Below are positions 7,631 to 14,749 of a DNA stretch of 27,426 bases, piece by piece. This DNA comes from MWDF01 sp964577435 (GTDB lineage Bacteria > Bacillota > DTU025 > MWDF01): positions 1 through 27,426 of the forward strand of contig CAZNZD010000015.1 of assembly GCA_964577435.1 (NCBI GenBank), given 5' to 3'. Within the stretch, counting starts at the first letter, position 1. Every line of letters starts with the position of its first letter. Below the pieces are notes generated by a model. That model did not search any database and was not told where the DNA came from. It saw only the letters and a list, made by a program, of their open reading frames with translations. A program made the position numbers and the translations under genes.

Positions 7631-9325
7631 CTACCTCCTGATATGTACCTTCCTTGCGATATGCTCGCAGGGAAGCGTCCTTGTCCTTAAAAGTTGCCCG
7701 GCTCTCCGTTCAGCGCTCTGATATGCGCTTTGGCCTGCGCTTTGGCCTGAGCTTTGGTCGGTTATCACCATAGCCTCCGGCACACGCTCCGCGATCATCG
7801 AGGCGGAGATGGCTGACGGGCTGTGGGCTGCTGCGATGTCGCCGGCCAGCGAGTGGACGAAACATGCCGCGCTCATTGCGTCATACCCTCGCATACCCCT
7901 TGCCAGAAATGATCCCGTAACGCCGGCAAGCACGTCTCCGGAGCCTGGGGTCGCCATCGCGCTGTTTCCAGCGTGGGTGATCCTGAAGCGCCCGTCAGGC
8001 GACGCCACGACTGTCCCGGGCCCCTTGAGGGCCACGTTCGCATTAAGCGCTTTGGCGGCGGTTAAGGCATCCTCAACCCTTGAGCCGGAAAGGCCGGCCT
8101 TACGCATCATGCGGGACAGCTCCCCCGCGTGGGGTGTTAGAATGAGCTCCCCGTAAAATCCTGCTTCCCTGATGAAATCCGGGTCTATGAACCATAGGGC
8201 GTCCGCGTCCAATACCAGCTTTCCGGGCTTAAGGGCCATTATGGCGAGGATGAGCTCCCTCACTCCGTCGCTTCTGCCGGCGCCGGGGCCGATTACGATA
8301 GCATCCTTCTGCGACAGCGCCTCCGCCTCGCATGAAGGGATCTCCCCTGTGAAGCGGCCCGCCTCGGAGGGAAGCCTTCTTAGCATGGACTCCGCCGCCA
8401 TCCCTGAGGCAAGGACCGGGGCATAGGCCTCCTCCGGCACGTACAGCTCGCATATGCCGCAGCCTGCCGAAAGCGCGCCTCTTGAGGCCAGCACCGCAGC
8501 CCCCGGCATGTCCAGGCTTCCCGCCACTACCGCGACTTTGCCCATGTCCCCCTTGTGGAAGGATGCCTTCCTGGGGGGGATGAGCCCTCCTGCAAGCGCC
8601 GCGTCCAGAAGCTCGCCTCTAGCCGGCGCAAGCGCCGCATCCGGCATTCCTATCTGCGAGACGTAAAGCTCACCCGCAAGGCTTGCCGCAGGCTCTACGA
8701 AGAGGCCCTGCTTCAGTGTGCCGAAGCAGAGCGTATGGGTAGCCCGCACAGAAGGGCCCGGGGCGCTTCCGTCGTCTGATGATGTGCCAGAGGGAACGTC
8801 AAGCGAGAGCACAGGGATCCCCTCACCGCCGGCACCGCTTCCAGACGCCTCGTTTATTATGCCTATCGCTGATGCCATAAGGCCTGTAGGAGGCCCGTTA
8901 AGGCCCGTGCCGATCAGCGCGTCTATTATCAAGGCCGATTTCAGCGCAAGGATGAGCGCTTCCTTGAGATCCTCCTCGGTACGGGCCTCGAGAAGCCTTA
9001 TCGGCCCTGATCCGGCGGAAAGCGCCCTCAGGTTCGCCTCTACCTCGCCGGGGATGCGCCTTCCGGGCTCGGGCATGACCCTAACCACGTTCACCCGGGG
9101 GCAGGCCGATGCCAGGTGCCTTGCGGCTACCAGGCCGTCTCCGCCGTTCCTGCCGTTACCGCAGAAGAGAGTGACCGTCCCTGTCTCGGGCATTATGAAG
9201 GACGCAAGGCTTGCCGCGGCAGAACCCGCATTCTCCATGAGGGTCCTCCCGTCCAGCCCGTATTCCGACATCGCGAGGCGGTCTATGGCGCCGCTCGCCT
9301 TGGAGTCGGCCAGCCTATAGGGCAT
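7631..9325 (-). CDS. nnr: Bifunctional NAD(P)H-hydrate epimerase / ADP-dependent NAD(P)H-hydrate dehydratase
   Basis: A 564-residue fusion that repairs hydrated NADH and NADPH. The N-terminal epimerase domain (about 1-225) has the FCGNGRNGGDGLVAARHL motif and an IIDALIGTGLNG segment. The C-terminal ribokinase-like dehydratase (about 245-515) has KGDMGKVAVVAGS, a central VIGPGAGRSDG, LDADAL, LTPHAGE and the catalytic GSGDVLAGVTGSFLARG. The usual length is about 490-520; this one carries a ~45-residue C-terminal tail with four 4-residue repeats (QSSG, QSAG, QSAY, QSAE at 524-539) and a basic end. The start is ATG at 9325, overlapping acpS by 11 nt. In related clusters an alanine racemase gene often follows nnr; here an asparaginase-type gene follows instead. 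Confidence 0.95.
   Translation of the reverse strand: MPYRLADSKASGAIDRLAMSEYGLDGRTLMENAGSAAASLASFIMPETGTVTLFCGNGRNGGDGLVAARHLASACPRVNVVRVMPEPGRRIPGEVEANLRALSAGSGPIRLLEARTEEDLKEALILALKSALIIDALIGTGLNGPPTGLMASAIGIINEASGSGAGGEGIPVLSLDVPSGTSSDDGSAPGPSVRATHTLCFGTLKQGLFVEPAASLAGELYVSQIGMPDAALAPARGELLDAALAGGLIPPRKASFHKGDMGKVAVVAGSLDMPGAAVLASRGALSAGCGICELYVPEEAYAPVLASGMAAESMLRRLPSEAGRFTGEIPSCEAEALSQKDAIVIGPGAGRSDGVRELILAIMALKPGKLVLDADALWFIDPDFIREAGFYGELILTPHAGELSRMMRKAGLSGSRVEDALTAAKALNANVALKGPGTVVASPDGRFRITHAGNSAMATPGSGDVLAGVTGSFLARGMRGYDAMSAACFVHSLAGDIAAAHSPSAISASMIAERVPEAMVITDQSSGQSAGQSAYQSAERRAGQLLRTRTLPCEHIARKVHIRR
7709..7760 (-). repeat. Degenerate 12-bp tandem repeat in the 3' end of nnr
   Basis: Four 12-bp units run through this stretch. 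On the plus strand they read GCGCTCTGATAT, GCGCTTTGGCCT, GCGCTTTGGCCT and GAGCTTTGGTCG (7713-7760), so the central two are identical. Read in the nnr frame they give the 4-residue repeats QSSG, QSAG, QSAY and QSAE. The repeat keeps the reading frame and sits after the last conserved block of the dehydratase domain, so it looks like a slippage-expanded flexible tail. Confidence 0.85.
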
Positions 9326-9707
9326 CTTCGGCCACAGCCGCGGCGAATGCCACGGCGGACTCCTTCCCGTGCGAGATGCTTATCATCACTGTCGCCGCGG
9401 ATATCTCCGAGGCCCTTTGCCCTGCCCTTCCAGACAGAAGGACGAACGGCCGCCCGTCCGGCGCGGAGGCGATCTCGATATCGACGAAGGATATCCTGTC
9501 CATGCCGCAGCCGAGGCTCTTCATCACGGCCTCCTTGGCTGCGAACCTGGACGCAAGGTATTCAGTTGCGGCATTCTTCCTTAGAAGGGCCTCCGCCATC
9601 TCGGATTCGGTAAGGTAGCGCCGGGCGGGTCCGTCAGGAAGCGCCTTGGCGTGAGCCCTAAACCTTGCGAGCTCGACGATGTCCGTACCGATTCCGATTA
9701 GCTTCAA
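9315..9707 (-). CDS. acpS: Holo-[acyl-carrier-protein] synthase
   Basis: A 130-residue 4'-phosphopantetheinyl transferase that loads apo-ACP with the CoA-derived arm for fatty-acid synthesis. The two AcpS blocks are visible: GIGTDIVELARF (5-16) with metal ligand D9, and EYLASRFAAKEAVMKSLG (49-66) with E59. A C-terminal ISISHGKESAVAFA strand follows. The length is typical (about 120-130). The start is TTG at 9707, with GGAG 6 nt upstream, 3 nt after the glmS stop. The gene overlaps nnr by 11 nt. The order glmS-acpS-nnr is a familiar arrangement in Gram-positives, particularly actinomycetes. Confidence 0.95.
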   Translation of the reverse strand: MKLIGIGTDIVELARFRAHAKALPDGPARRYLTESEMAEALLRKNAATEYLASRFAAKEAVMKSLGCGMDRISFVDIEIASAPDGRPFVLLSGRAGQRASEISAATVMISISHGKESAVAFAAAVAEDAL

Positions 9708-9710
9708 CTC

Positions 9711-11543
9711 CTACTCCACCGTCACGCTCTTTGCGAGGTTCCTTGGCTTGTCCACATCGTTTCCCCTGGCGACTGCCATGTGGTATGCGAACAGCTGAAG
9801 AGGAACTACAGCAAGCATCGGGGCAAGCTCTGGCACTGTGCGGGGGATGTATATCACGTGGTCGACGTGCTTTTCTATCTCGGCGTCGCCTTCTGACGCG
9901 ACGGCGAGGACTATGGCCTCCCTGGCCTTCACTTCCTGTATGTTGGAGAGCATCTTCTCCCTAAGGCTCGGCTGGGTGACCAGGGCCACGACCAGGGTGC
10001 CCTTGGTGACCAAGGCGAGGGTGCCGTGCTTCAGCTCCCCTGCGGCATACGCCTCCGCGTGCACGTAGGAGATCTCCTTGAGCTTCAGCGCGCCTTCGAG
10101 CGAGGTGGCGTAGTCAAGCCCGCGGCCGATGAAGAAGGCGTGCTGCATCGCGCTGTTTCTTCCCGCGAAGGCCTCTATCCAAGCCTCGTTCCTCCTGAAG
10201 AGAGATTCCATCTTGCCGGACAGCTCCTTGAGCTCGCCTGCGATTAGCGCCACCTTCTCGCGGTCTACGACGCCCCTTCTCTGGGCGAGGTCAAGTCCTA
10301 GAAGGCACAGGGCCTCAAGCTGGGTCACGTAGGCCTTAGTGGAAGCTACCGCTATCTCAGGGCCCGCATAGGTGTAGACCACCAGGTCTGCCTCCCTGGA
10401 CACTGAGGAGCCGACCACGTTCGTGACGGCGACCACCTTGCATCCGTGGGCCTTGGCCTCCCTCATGGCGGCCAGGGTGTCGGCGGTCTCGCCTGACTGG
10501 CTCACGGCGATGACGAGGGTCTCGGGGCCGATTATGGGGCTTGCGTACCTGAACTCGGAGCCGACCTCGACCGCAGCGGGGAGCCCAGCGAACTTCTCGA
10601 AGTAGTACTTCCCCACCTGGCAGGCGTAAGATGCCGTGCCGCATGCTATGAGCTGCACGCGCTTCAGCTGCCTCAGGTAGTCGTCGGAGAGGTTCAGCTC
10701 GGGTATGTTCACATACCTTCCGTCCGGGGCGACGCGGCCTGAAAGGGTCTCCCTCAGGGCCCTGGGCTGCTCGTGGATCTCCTTCAGCATGAAGTGGCTG
10801 TATCCGCCCTTCTCGGCGGCCTCCATGCTCCAAGTGACCGTCATGGGGGTTTTCGTCACGATGCTTCCGTCGATTCTCGTGAACTTGAGCTCATCCTTCG
10901 TCATGTCGACGACTTCGCCGTCTTCTATGATGTAGACCTCCCTCGTATATGGAAGGAGGGCGGGTATGTCGGAGGCGATGTAGTTTTCGCCCTGTCCGCG
11001 GCCCGCAATCAGCGGGGAGTCCTTCTTGGCAGCCACGATGCGGCCGGGCTCGCGCCTGTTCATCACCACTATGGCGTAGGAGCCGCGCACCAGGCGTATG
11101 GACTTTCTCACGGCCTCGGCGAGGTCGTCGTCGTAATTGGACTCGATCAGGTGTGCGAGCACTTCGGTGTCGGTCTCGGAGACCATGACGTGGCCGTCTG
11201 CGACCAGGGAGGCTTTCACCTCGGAATAGTTCTCGAAGATGCCGTTGTGGACGAGGACGATGTCCCCTGTACAGTCGGTGTGCGGATGCGCATTCAGGTC
11301 GGAGGGCCTTCCGTGGGTCGCCCATCTGGTGTGGCCCATGCCGCAGCTTCCCTGGGGCATCTCCCCTCTTATCGCCTCTTCGAGCTTCACGAGCCTTCCC
11401 ATGCTCTTTCTGAGCACGGTCCTGCTGCCGTCGTTTATGGCGATGCCCGCCGAATCGTATCCTCTGTACTCGAGCCTCTTCAAACCGTCAAGTATTATCG
11501 GTGCCGCCTGCTTGTCCCCGACGTATCCGATTATCCCGCACAT
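9711..11543 (-). CDS. glmS: Glutamine-fructose-6-phosphate aminotransferase (isomerizing)
   Basis: A 610-residue enzyme making glucosamine-6-phosphate from fructose-6-phosphate and glutamine, the entry step to UDP-GlcNAc and peptidoglycan. The N-terminal Ntn glutaminase starts MCGIIGYVG, with Cys2 as nucleophile after Met removal, followed by LEYRGYDSAGIAI and the CGMGHTRWATHG segment. Two SIS sugar-isomerase domains follow, with CGTASYACQVGKYYFE, SQSGETADTLAA and GRGLDYATSLEGALKLKE. The C-terminus PRNLAKSVTVE is the conserved GlmS end. The start is ATG at 11543 behind GGAGG with an 8-nt spacer, 19 nt after glmM. No room exists for a glmS ribozyme or other long leader in that gap, so regulation by glucosamine-6-phosphate through that element is unlikely here. 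Confidence 0.98.
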   Translation of the reverse strand: MCGIIGYVGDKQAAPIILDGLKRLEYRGYDSAGIAINDGSRTVLRKSMGRLVKLEEAIRGEMPQGSCGMGHTRWATHGRPSDLNAHPHTDCTGDIVLVHNGIFENYSEVKASLVADGHVMVSETDTEVLAHLIESNYDDDLAEAVRKSIRLVRGSYAIVVMNRREPGRIVAAKKDSPLIAGRGQGENYIASDIPALLPYTREVYIIEDGEVVDMTKDELKFTRIDGSIVTKTPMTVTWSMEAAEKGGYSHFMLKEIHEQPRALRETLSGRVAPDGRYVNIPELNLSDDYLRQLKRVQLIACGTASYACQVGKYYFEKFAGLPAAVEVGSEFRYASPIIGPETLVIAVSQSGETADTLAAMREAKAHGCKVVAVTNVVGSSVSREADLVVYTYAGPEIAVASTKAYVTQLEALCLLGLDLAQRRGVVDREKVALIAGELKELSGKMESLFRRNEAWIEAFAGRNSAMQHAFFIGRGLDYATSLEGALKLKEISYVHAEAYAAGELKHGTLALVTKGTLVVALVTQPSLREKMLSNIQEVKAREAIVLAVASEGDAEIEKHVDHVIYIPRTVPELAPMLAVVPLQLFAYHMAVARGNDVDKPRNLAKSVTVE

Positions 11544-11562
11544 ATGCTTACCCTCCCGGAAT

Positions 11563-12897
11563 TCATGATAGGCGCTTCGCTACAAGTAACGATATCCCGT
11601 CCAGTATCCTCTCCAGGGCGTCCCTGTCCGCAGCCTCCACCATGACCCTTACGACAGGCTCTGTGCCCGATGCCCTCACGAAGACCCTGCCGGACCCGCA
11701 GAGCTCAGCCTCCGCGGCCTTCACGGCGTCCCATATCTCGGCGTCTGCGTCAAGCGCGCCCTTCCTTGCCACACGGACGGCCTTCTGCCCCTGAGGATAC
11801 TTCCTCATAGCCGAGGCGAGCTCCGACGCCCTTTTCCCCGAGGCCTTCACTGCCTGGGCGAGCCTTATCGCGGTGAGAAGCCCGTCGCCTGTGGTGCACA
11901 AATCCAGCATGACTATGTGGCCGGACTGCTCGCCTCCCAGGTTAAGGCCGTTGGCCCTCATGACCTCGAGGACGTACCTGTCGCCGTTGTCGGCCGTAAG
12001 CTGCCTTAAGCCCATAGCGCCAAGGGCCTCTGCGAATCCCATGTTGCTGTAAGCCGTCGCGACTACCCCGTCTCCTCCTAGAAGGCCCCTTTCCTTCATG
12101 CTGCCGGCGATTATGGCCATCTCGAAGTCACCGTCTAGGACCCTTCCCGTCTCGTCTGCCATTATGCAGCGGTCGGCATCGCCGTCGAAGGCGAAGCCTA
12201 TGTCGCATCCCAGCCGCAAGGTGGCCTCAGCCATCGACTTGGGAGAGGTTGCGCCGCAGCCGTGGTTGATGTTCCTGCCGTCGGGCCTGTCGGCTGTCAC
12301 ATGGACATCCGCGCCGAGCCTTCTGAAAGCCTCGGGGGCTATGCCGAAGGCCGCCCCGTTGGAGCAGTCCAGAAGGACTTTGAGGCCTTTTAGGCCGCCC
12401 GGGCATGTGCCCACGGCGAAGTCCTCGTAAGCAGCCTGGCCCTCGGAGAAGTCCAGCACCCTTCCGAACCTGCCGCTGCCTTCGGCCTTCTTTCCGGCGA
12501 GTATCCCCTCAAGCGCGGCCTCGATCTCATCTTCGACCGAATCCGGCAGCTTGAACCCGTCGGGCCCGAAGAACTTGATGCCGTTGTACTCGAACGGGTT
12601 GTGCGAAGCCGAGATGACCACGCCGCAGGCGGCGCCCCTTGATGCCGTCAGCATGGCGACCGCCGGGGTCGGCACGACCCCTGCCATCAGCGCATCTGTG
12701 CCGCATGACGCAGCGCCTGCCGCTAACGCCGACGCAAGCATGGCCGACGATTCCCTCGTGTCCATGCCTATAACCGCCTCTTTGCCTGATGCGCCCAGTA
12801 CCTGCATGCCCGCCGCGCCCACTGCAAGAGCAAGGCCGGCCGTGAGTTCATCTCCGGCGATGCCCCTGATTCCGTCGGTGCCGAAATATCTGCCCAT
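11563..12897 (-). CDS. glmM: Phosphoglucosamine mutase
   Basis: A 444-residue alpha-D-phosphohexomutase converting glucosamine-6-phosphate to glucosamine-1-phosphate. Seen: MGRYFGTDGIRGIAGDELT at the N-terminus, the phosphoserine loop GVVISASHNPFEYNG with S98, the metal loop FDGDADR with D238, D240 and D242, a GGEQSGHI sugar-specificity loop, and RASGTEPVVRVM at the C-terminal phosphate site. The open frame starts at a TTG two codons earlier, but that codon is almost fused to GGAGG; ATG at 12897 has the proper 6-nt spacing. The gene precedes glmS by 19 nt, so two consecutive steps of UDP-GlcNAc synthesis are co-expressed. GlmU is not in the window. Confidence 0.97.
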   Translation of the reverse strand: MGRYFGTDGIRGIAGDELTAGLALAVGAAGMQVLGASGKEAVIGMDTRESSAMLASALAAGAASCGTDALMAGVVPTPAVAMLTASRGAACGVVISASHNPFEYNGIKFFGPDGFKLPDSVEDEIEAALEGILAGKKAEGSGRFGRVLDFSEGQAAYEDFAVGTCPGGLKGLKVLLDCSNGAAFGIAPEAFRRLGADVHVTADRPDGRNINHGCGATSPKSMAEATLRLGCDIGFAFDGDADRCIMADETGRVLDGDFEMAIIAGSMKERGLLGGDGVVATAYSNMGFAEALGAMGLRQLTADNGDRYVLEVMRANGLNLGGEQSGHIVMLDLCTTGDGLLTAIRLAQAVKASGKRASELASAMRKYPQGQKAVRVARKGALDADAEIWDAVKAAEAELCGSGRVFVRASGTEPVVRVMVEAADRDALERILDGISLLVAKRLS

Positions 12898-12930
12898 ATA
12901 CAACCTCCGCGTCGGCTTAAGCCGTACTTC

Positions 12931-13323
12931 TCACTTCTCGGCTTCCTGGTCCTTCGCCATCCTCTTCATGGCCGAAAGCACCATCGAACCGGTAGCTTGG
13001 TTTGTCGCCACGGGCACGTTGTGTACGTCGCAGACTCTCAGCAACGCGTTTATGTCGGGTTCGTGGGGCTGTGCCGTAAGCGGGTCCCTGAGGAATATCA
13101 CGGCGTCTATCTCGCCCTGGGCCACCATGGATCCTATCTGCAGGTCCCCTCCGTAGGGTCCGGAGAGCTTCCTTGATACGGCAAGCCCCGCCTTCTCCGC
13201 GATGAGCTTGCCTGTGGTGCCGGTGGCGACGAGCTCGCATTGCGACAGGAAGCCGGAGTTCACCTGGCAGAACGCCACCATGTCGGGCTTCTTCTCGTCG
13301 TGGGCGATGAGTGCGATGCGCAT
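12931..13323 (-). CDS. mgsA: Methylglyoxal synthase
   Basis: A 130-residue enzyme that converts dihydroxyacetone phosphate to methylglyoxal and phosphate, a bypass of lower glycolysis used under phosphate limitation or sugar-phosphate overload. Seen: ALIAHDEKK with H8 and D9, ATGTTGKLI (33-41), SGPYGGDLQIG with D60, and RDPLTAQPHEPDINALL with H87 and D90. D60, H87 and D90 keep the spacing of E. coli MgsA Asp71, His98 and Asp101 exactly. The C-terminal NVPVATNQATGSMVL is also typical. The start is ATG at 13323 behind GGAGG. It lies 42 nt after a pspC gene and 33 nt before glmM. Whether it shares the transcript of the glm genes is inferred from spacing only. Confidence 0.96.
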   Translation of the reverse strand: MRIALIAHDEKKPDMVAFCQVNSGFLSQCELVATGTTGKLIAEKAGLAVSRKLSGPYGGDLQIGSMVAQGEIDAVIFLRDPLTAQPHEPDINALLRVCDVHNVPVATNQATGSMVLSAMKRMAKDQEAEK

Positions 13324-13365
13324 GATCTCCTCCGATGACTTGCGAGCCTTCAGGCGCGCGTAATC

Positions 13366-13557
13366 CTATGCCCTGCTGGGGGGCATGATGAGCCAGCATG
13401 CGAGGTATGCTATGAGCCCCGTGCCGGCTGAGAACACGATGGCGATGGCGAAGGCGACCCTCACTACGGTCGGGTCAAGCCCGATGTAGCCCGCTATGCC
13501 CGAGCATACCCCGCCTATCATCTTGTCATCCACGTTTCTTACAAGCTTCTTGTCCAA
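13366..13557 (-). CDS. Small PspC-domain membrane protein (copy 1, mgsA-proximal)
   Basis: A 63-residue PspC-domain protein: KKLVRNVDDKMIGGVCSG (3-20) followed by IAGYIGLDPTVVRVAFAIAI, then a hydrophobic stretch ending YLACWLIMPP. The KMIGGVCSGIAxYxGxDPTxVR signature is the PspC domain, and the rest forms one or two membrane-inserted helices (about 32-58). The longest open frame begins far upstream and out of register with the neighbouring pspC gene. The real start is TTG at 13557, with GGAGGG 7 nt upstream and a sequence start matching the other two copies. Stand-alone PspC proteins act in membrane-stress sensing in several phyla, but the partner here is unknown. Confidence 0.88.
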   Translation of the reverse strand: MDKKLVRNVDDKMIGGVCSGIAGYIGLDPTVVRVAFAIAIVFSAGTGLIAYLACWLIMPPSRA

Positions 13558-13610
13558 CTCTGGTCCCTCCGATCGGATTAAAGCGCCTTTTGCCTTGCCT
13601 CCTGGCCTTA

Positions 13611-13796
13611 TCAGGCTTCCGGGATGATGAGCCAGCAGATGATGTAGGCTACTACGCCGAACCCTGCGCCCAGGGCCAGCAGGACCCACACTACCCTCAC
13701 GATGGTGGGATCCACGCCGAAGTAACTTCCTATGCCCGAGCACACTCCGCCCAGCATCTTGTTCTTGGTGTCCCTGGTAAGCTTCTTGGAATCCAT
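13611..13796 (-). CDS. Small PspC-domain membrane protein (copy 2)
   Basis: A 61-residue PspC-domain protein: KKLTRDTKNKMLGGVCSG, then IGSYFGVDPTIVRVVWVLLA, a glycine-rich turn and the membrane end VAYIICWLIIPEA. Residues 14-30 match the PspC signature, and residues 31-58 are hydrophobic. The start is ATG at 13796 with GGAGG and an 8-nt spacer. It lies between two other pspC genes with gaps of 53 nt and 30 nt. It is the closest match to copy 3 at the C-terminus (both end YIICWLIIP) and to copy 1 at the N-terminus (both have KKL-R), which fits tandem duplication. Confidence 0.9.
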   Translation of the reverse strand: MDSKKLTRDTKNKMLGGVCSGIGSYFGVDPTIVRVVWVLLALGAGFGVVAYIICWLIIPEA

Positions 13797-13818
13797 CGAC
13801 GTTACCTCCTTAATTCGC

Positions 13819-13830
13819 TTAAGGCCTTAA
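13819..13830. repeat. 12-bp perfect palindrome between pspC copies 2 and 3
   Basis: TTAAGGCCTTAA reads the same on both strands and overlaps the pspC copy 3 stop codon. It is flanked by a 9-bp direct repeat, TTAATTCGC, at 13810-13818 and 13827-13835. There is no loop or T-tract, so it is not a terminator. It may be a scar of the tandem duplication that produced the pspC genes, or chance. Confidence 0.5.
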
Positions 13831-14009
13831 TTCGCCTGCGGAATGATGAGCCAGCAGATTATGTAGGCCAGAAGCCCCGCGCCCGCGAAAACGATCGTAA
13901 ACGCCCATAGCAGCCTGATTAGGGTCGGATCGGTGCCAAGATACTCCGCAACGCCCGCGCAAACCCCGCCTACCATCTTGTTGTTCCTGCTTCTTAGAAG
14001 CCTCTTCAT
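13827..14009 (-). CDS. Small PspC-domain membrane protein (copy 3, upstream-most)
   Basis: A 60-residue PspC-domain protein: RLLRSRNNKMVGGVCAG, then VAEYLGTDPTLIRLLWAFTI, then FAGAGLLAYIICWLIIPQAN. The domain signature and one long hydrophobic region (about 32-58) are clear. The start is ATG at 14009, with a GGTGG/AAGAAGG ribosome-site region upstream. It begins 20 nt after the stop of the pyruvate-kinase C-domain gene and is the first of three tandem pspC genes. The basic N-terminus followed by a membrane segment implies an inner-face N-terminus. In characterised systems PspC recruits PspA or a LiaF-like partner to the membrane; no such gene is in the window. Confidence 0.9.
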   Translation of the reverse strand: MKRLLRSRNNKMVGGVCAGVAEYLGTDPTLIRLLWAFTIVFAGAGLLAYIICWLIIPQAN

Positions 14010-14029
14010 GCCTTCTTAACCACCCTTCA

Positions 14030-14590
14030 TCATGAAAGCTTAATGACGCCTTCTACCCTGGTGTCGAAGAACCTTATCGAGTGCGCCGGCCTGATGACAA
14101 GGGCCGTGTCGGCCCCCCTGCCGGACCCGCCGATTCCTATAACGTCCGCTCCGTGCGGTATGAGCCCCGAATCCAGCGCCATCACGGATATCTCCACTGC
14201 GACTTTCGCGCCCTGTCCGAATAGCTTGAGCGCGTTTGCCACCATGCTGAGCGGGTAGATGCCCTTGTGCTGGCCGCTCATGGAGCGCTCCACGCCTCCG
14301 AAGAGGTGGGTAGTGGTGAGGACCGCAATGCCCTCATGAGAGAGCCTCTCCCTTACGGAGGGCTCCATCTCGTCCACCCCGTCTGCTGAGAAGCCGACCA
14401 TGTGGGTGACGCAGACCACCTTCGGCACATCCTGCCCCGGGAAGGCCTCCCTAAGGGCCCTTAGCACCTCAAGCGCGGTCGATCCGGAGTTGGATGCCAC
14501 GACTATGTGCCCAATGCCAAGCTCCCTGGCCTTAGCCGCAGAAAGCCTCGCTACTTCCAAGGTAACCCTGTCCCTTTCGGATGCGTCCAT
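14030..14590 (-). CDS. Stand-alone pyruvate kinase C-terminal (alpha/beta) domain protein
   Basis: A 186-residue protein matching only the C-terminal, allosteric domain of pyruvate kinase; the TIM-barrel catalytic part is absent. Seen: IGHIVVASNSGSTALEVLRAL (26-46, with NSGSTA where the effector phosphate binds in the full enzyme), VVCVTHMVGF (58-67), VLTTTHLFGGVERSM (90-104) and VIGIGGSGRGADTALVIRP (150-168). Such single-domain proteins are annotated in many bacteria and archaea with no settled role; binding of a sugar or nucleotide phosphate is a reasonable guess. The start is ATG at 14590, with GGTGG 7 nt upstream. It opens the run of genes that continues into the pspC cluster, 20 nt downstream. 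Confidence 0.85.
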   Translation of the reverse strand: MDASERDRVTLEVARLSAAKARELGIGHIVVASNSGSTALEVLRALREAFPGQDVPKVVCVTHMVGFSADGVDEMEPSVRERLSHEGIAVLTTTHLFGGVERSMSGQHKGIYPLSMVANALKLFGQGAKVAVEISVMALDSGLIPHGADVIGIGGSGRGADTALVIRPAHSIRFFDTRVEGVIKLS

Positions 14591-14616
14591 CTGATAGCCA
14601 CCGCCCTTCCGGGTGC

Positions 14617-14645
14617 ATTATGCTACAAACTATATTTTACAGCAA
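14617..14645 (-). promoter_or_regulatory. Possible sigma-A-type promoter before the pyruvate-kinase C-domain gene
   Basis: On the minus strand TTGCTG (14645-14640) and CATAAT (14622-14617) are separated by 17 bp in the only AT-rich part of a 159-bp intergenic region. The -10 matches 5 of 6 positions, but the -35 matches only TTG. It is the best placed candidate to start the long run of genes down to guaA. It is weak and untested. Confidence 0.4.
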
Positions 14646-14681
14646 CTCCGCAACCTTATACCATCAATCGGGGCTAAATAT

Positions 14682-14713
14682 GGGGCCGGGCCCTGCGATC
14701 AGAGCCCGGCCCC
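14682..14713 (-). terminator. GC-rich hairpin after the DUF4097 gene, probable terminator
   Basis: A perfect 10-bp stem (GGGGCCGGGC at 14682-14691 paired with GCCCGGCCCC at 14704-14713) has a 12-nt loop. It lies 37 nt beyond the stop of the minus-strand DUF4097 gene and before the next candidate promoter, the right place for a terminator. On the minus strand the sequence after the stem is ATATTTA rather than a clean run of T. The T-run (CTTTTC) is on the opposite side, where no plus-strand gene needs it. Confidence 0.6.
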
Positions 14714-14749
14714 CTTTTCAGGATGCCGTGTCCCTCCGGTGCCTGAAAG

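Noticed and set aside
11544..11562. A glmS ribozyme leader
   Set aside because: The gap between glmM and glmS is only 19 nt, far too short for the ribozyme.
10773..11645. 290-codon plus-strand open frame
   Set aside because: It is entirely antisense to the glmS N-terminal domain and the start of glmM, with no ribosome site or promoter of its own.
13558..13743. N-terminal extension of pspC copy 1 to 125 residues
   Set aside because: The extension overlaps the neighbouring pspC gene out of frame and reads as basic low-complexity sequence. A TTG with a good ribosome site at 13557 gives the normal PspC length.
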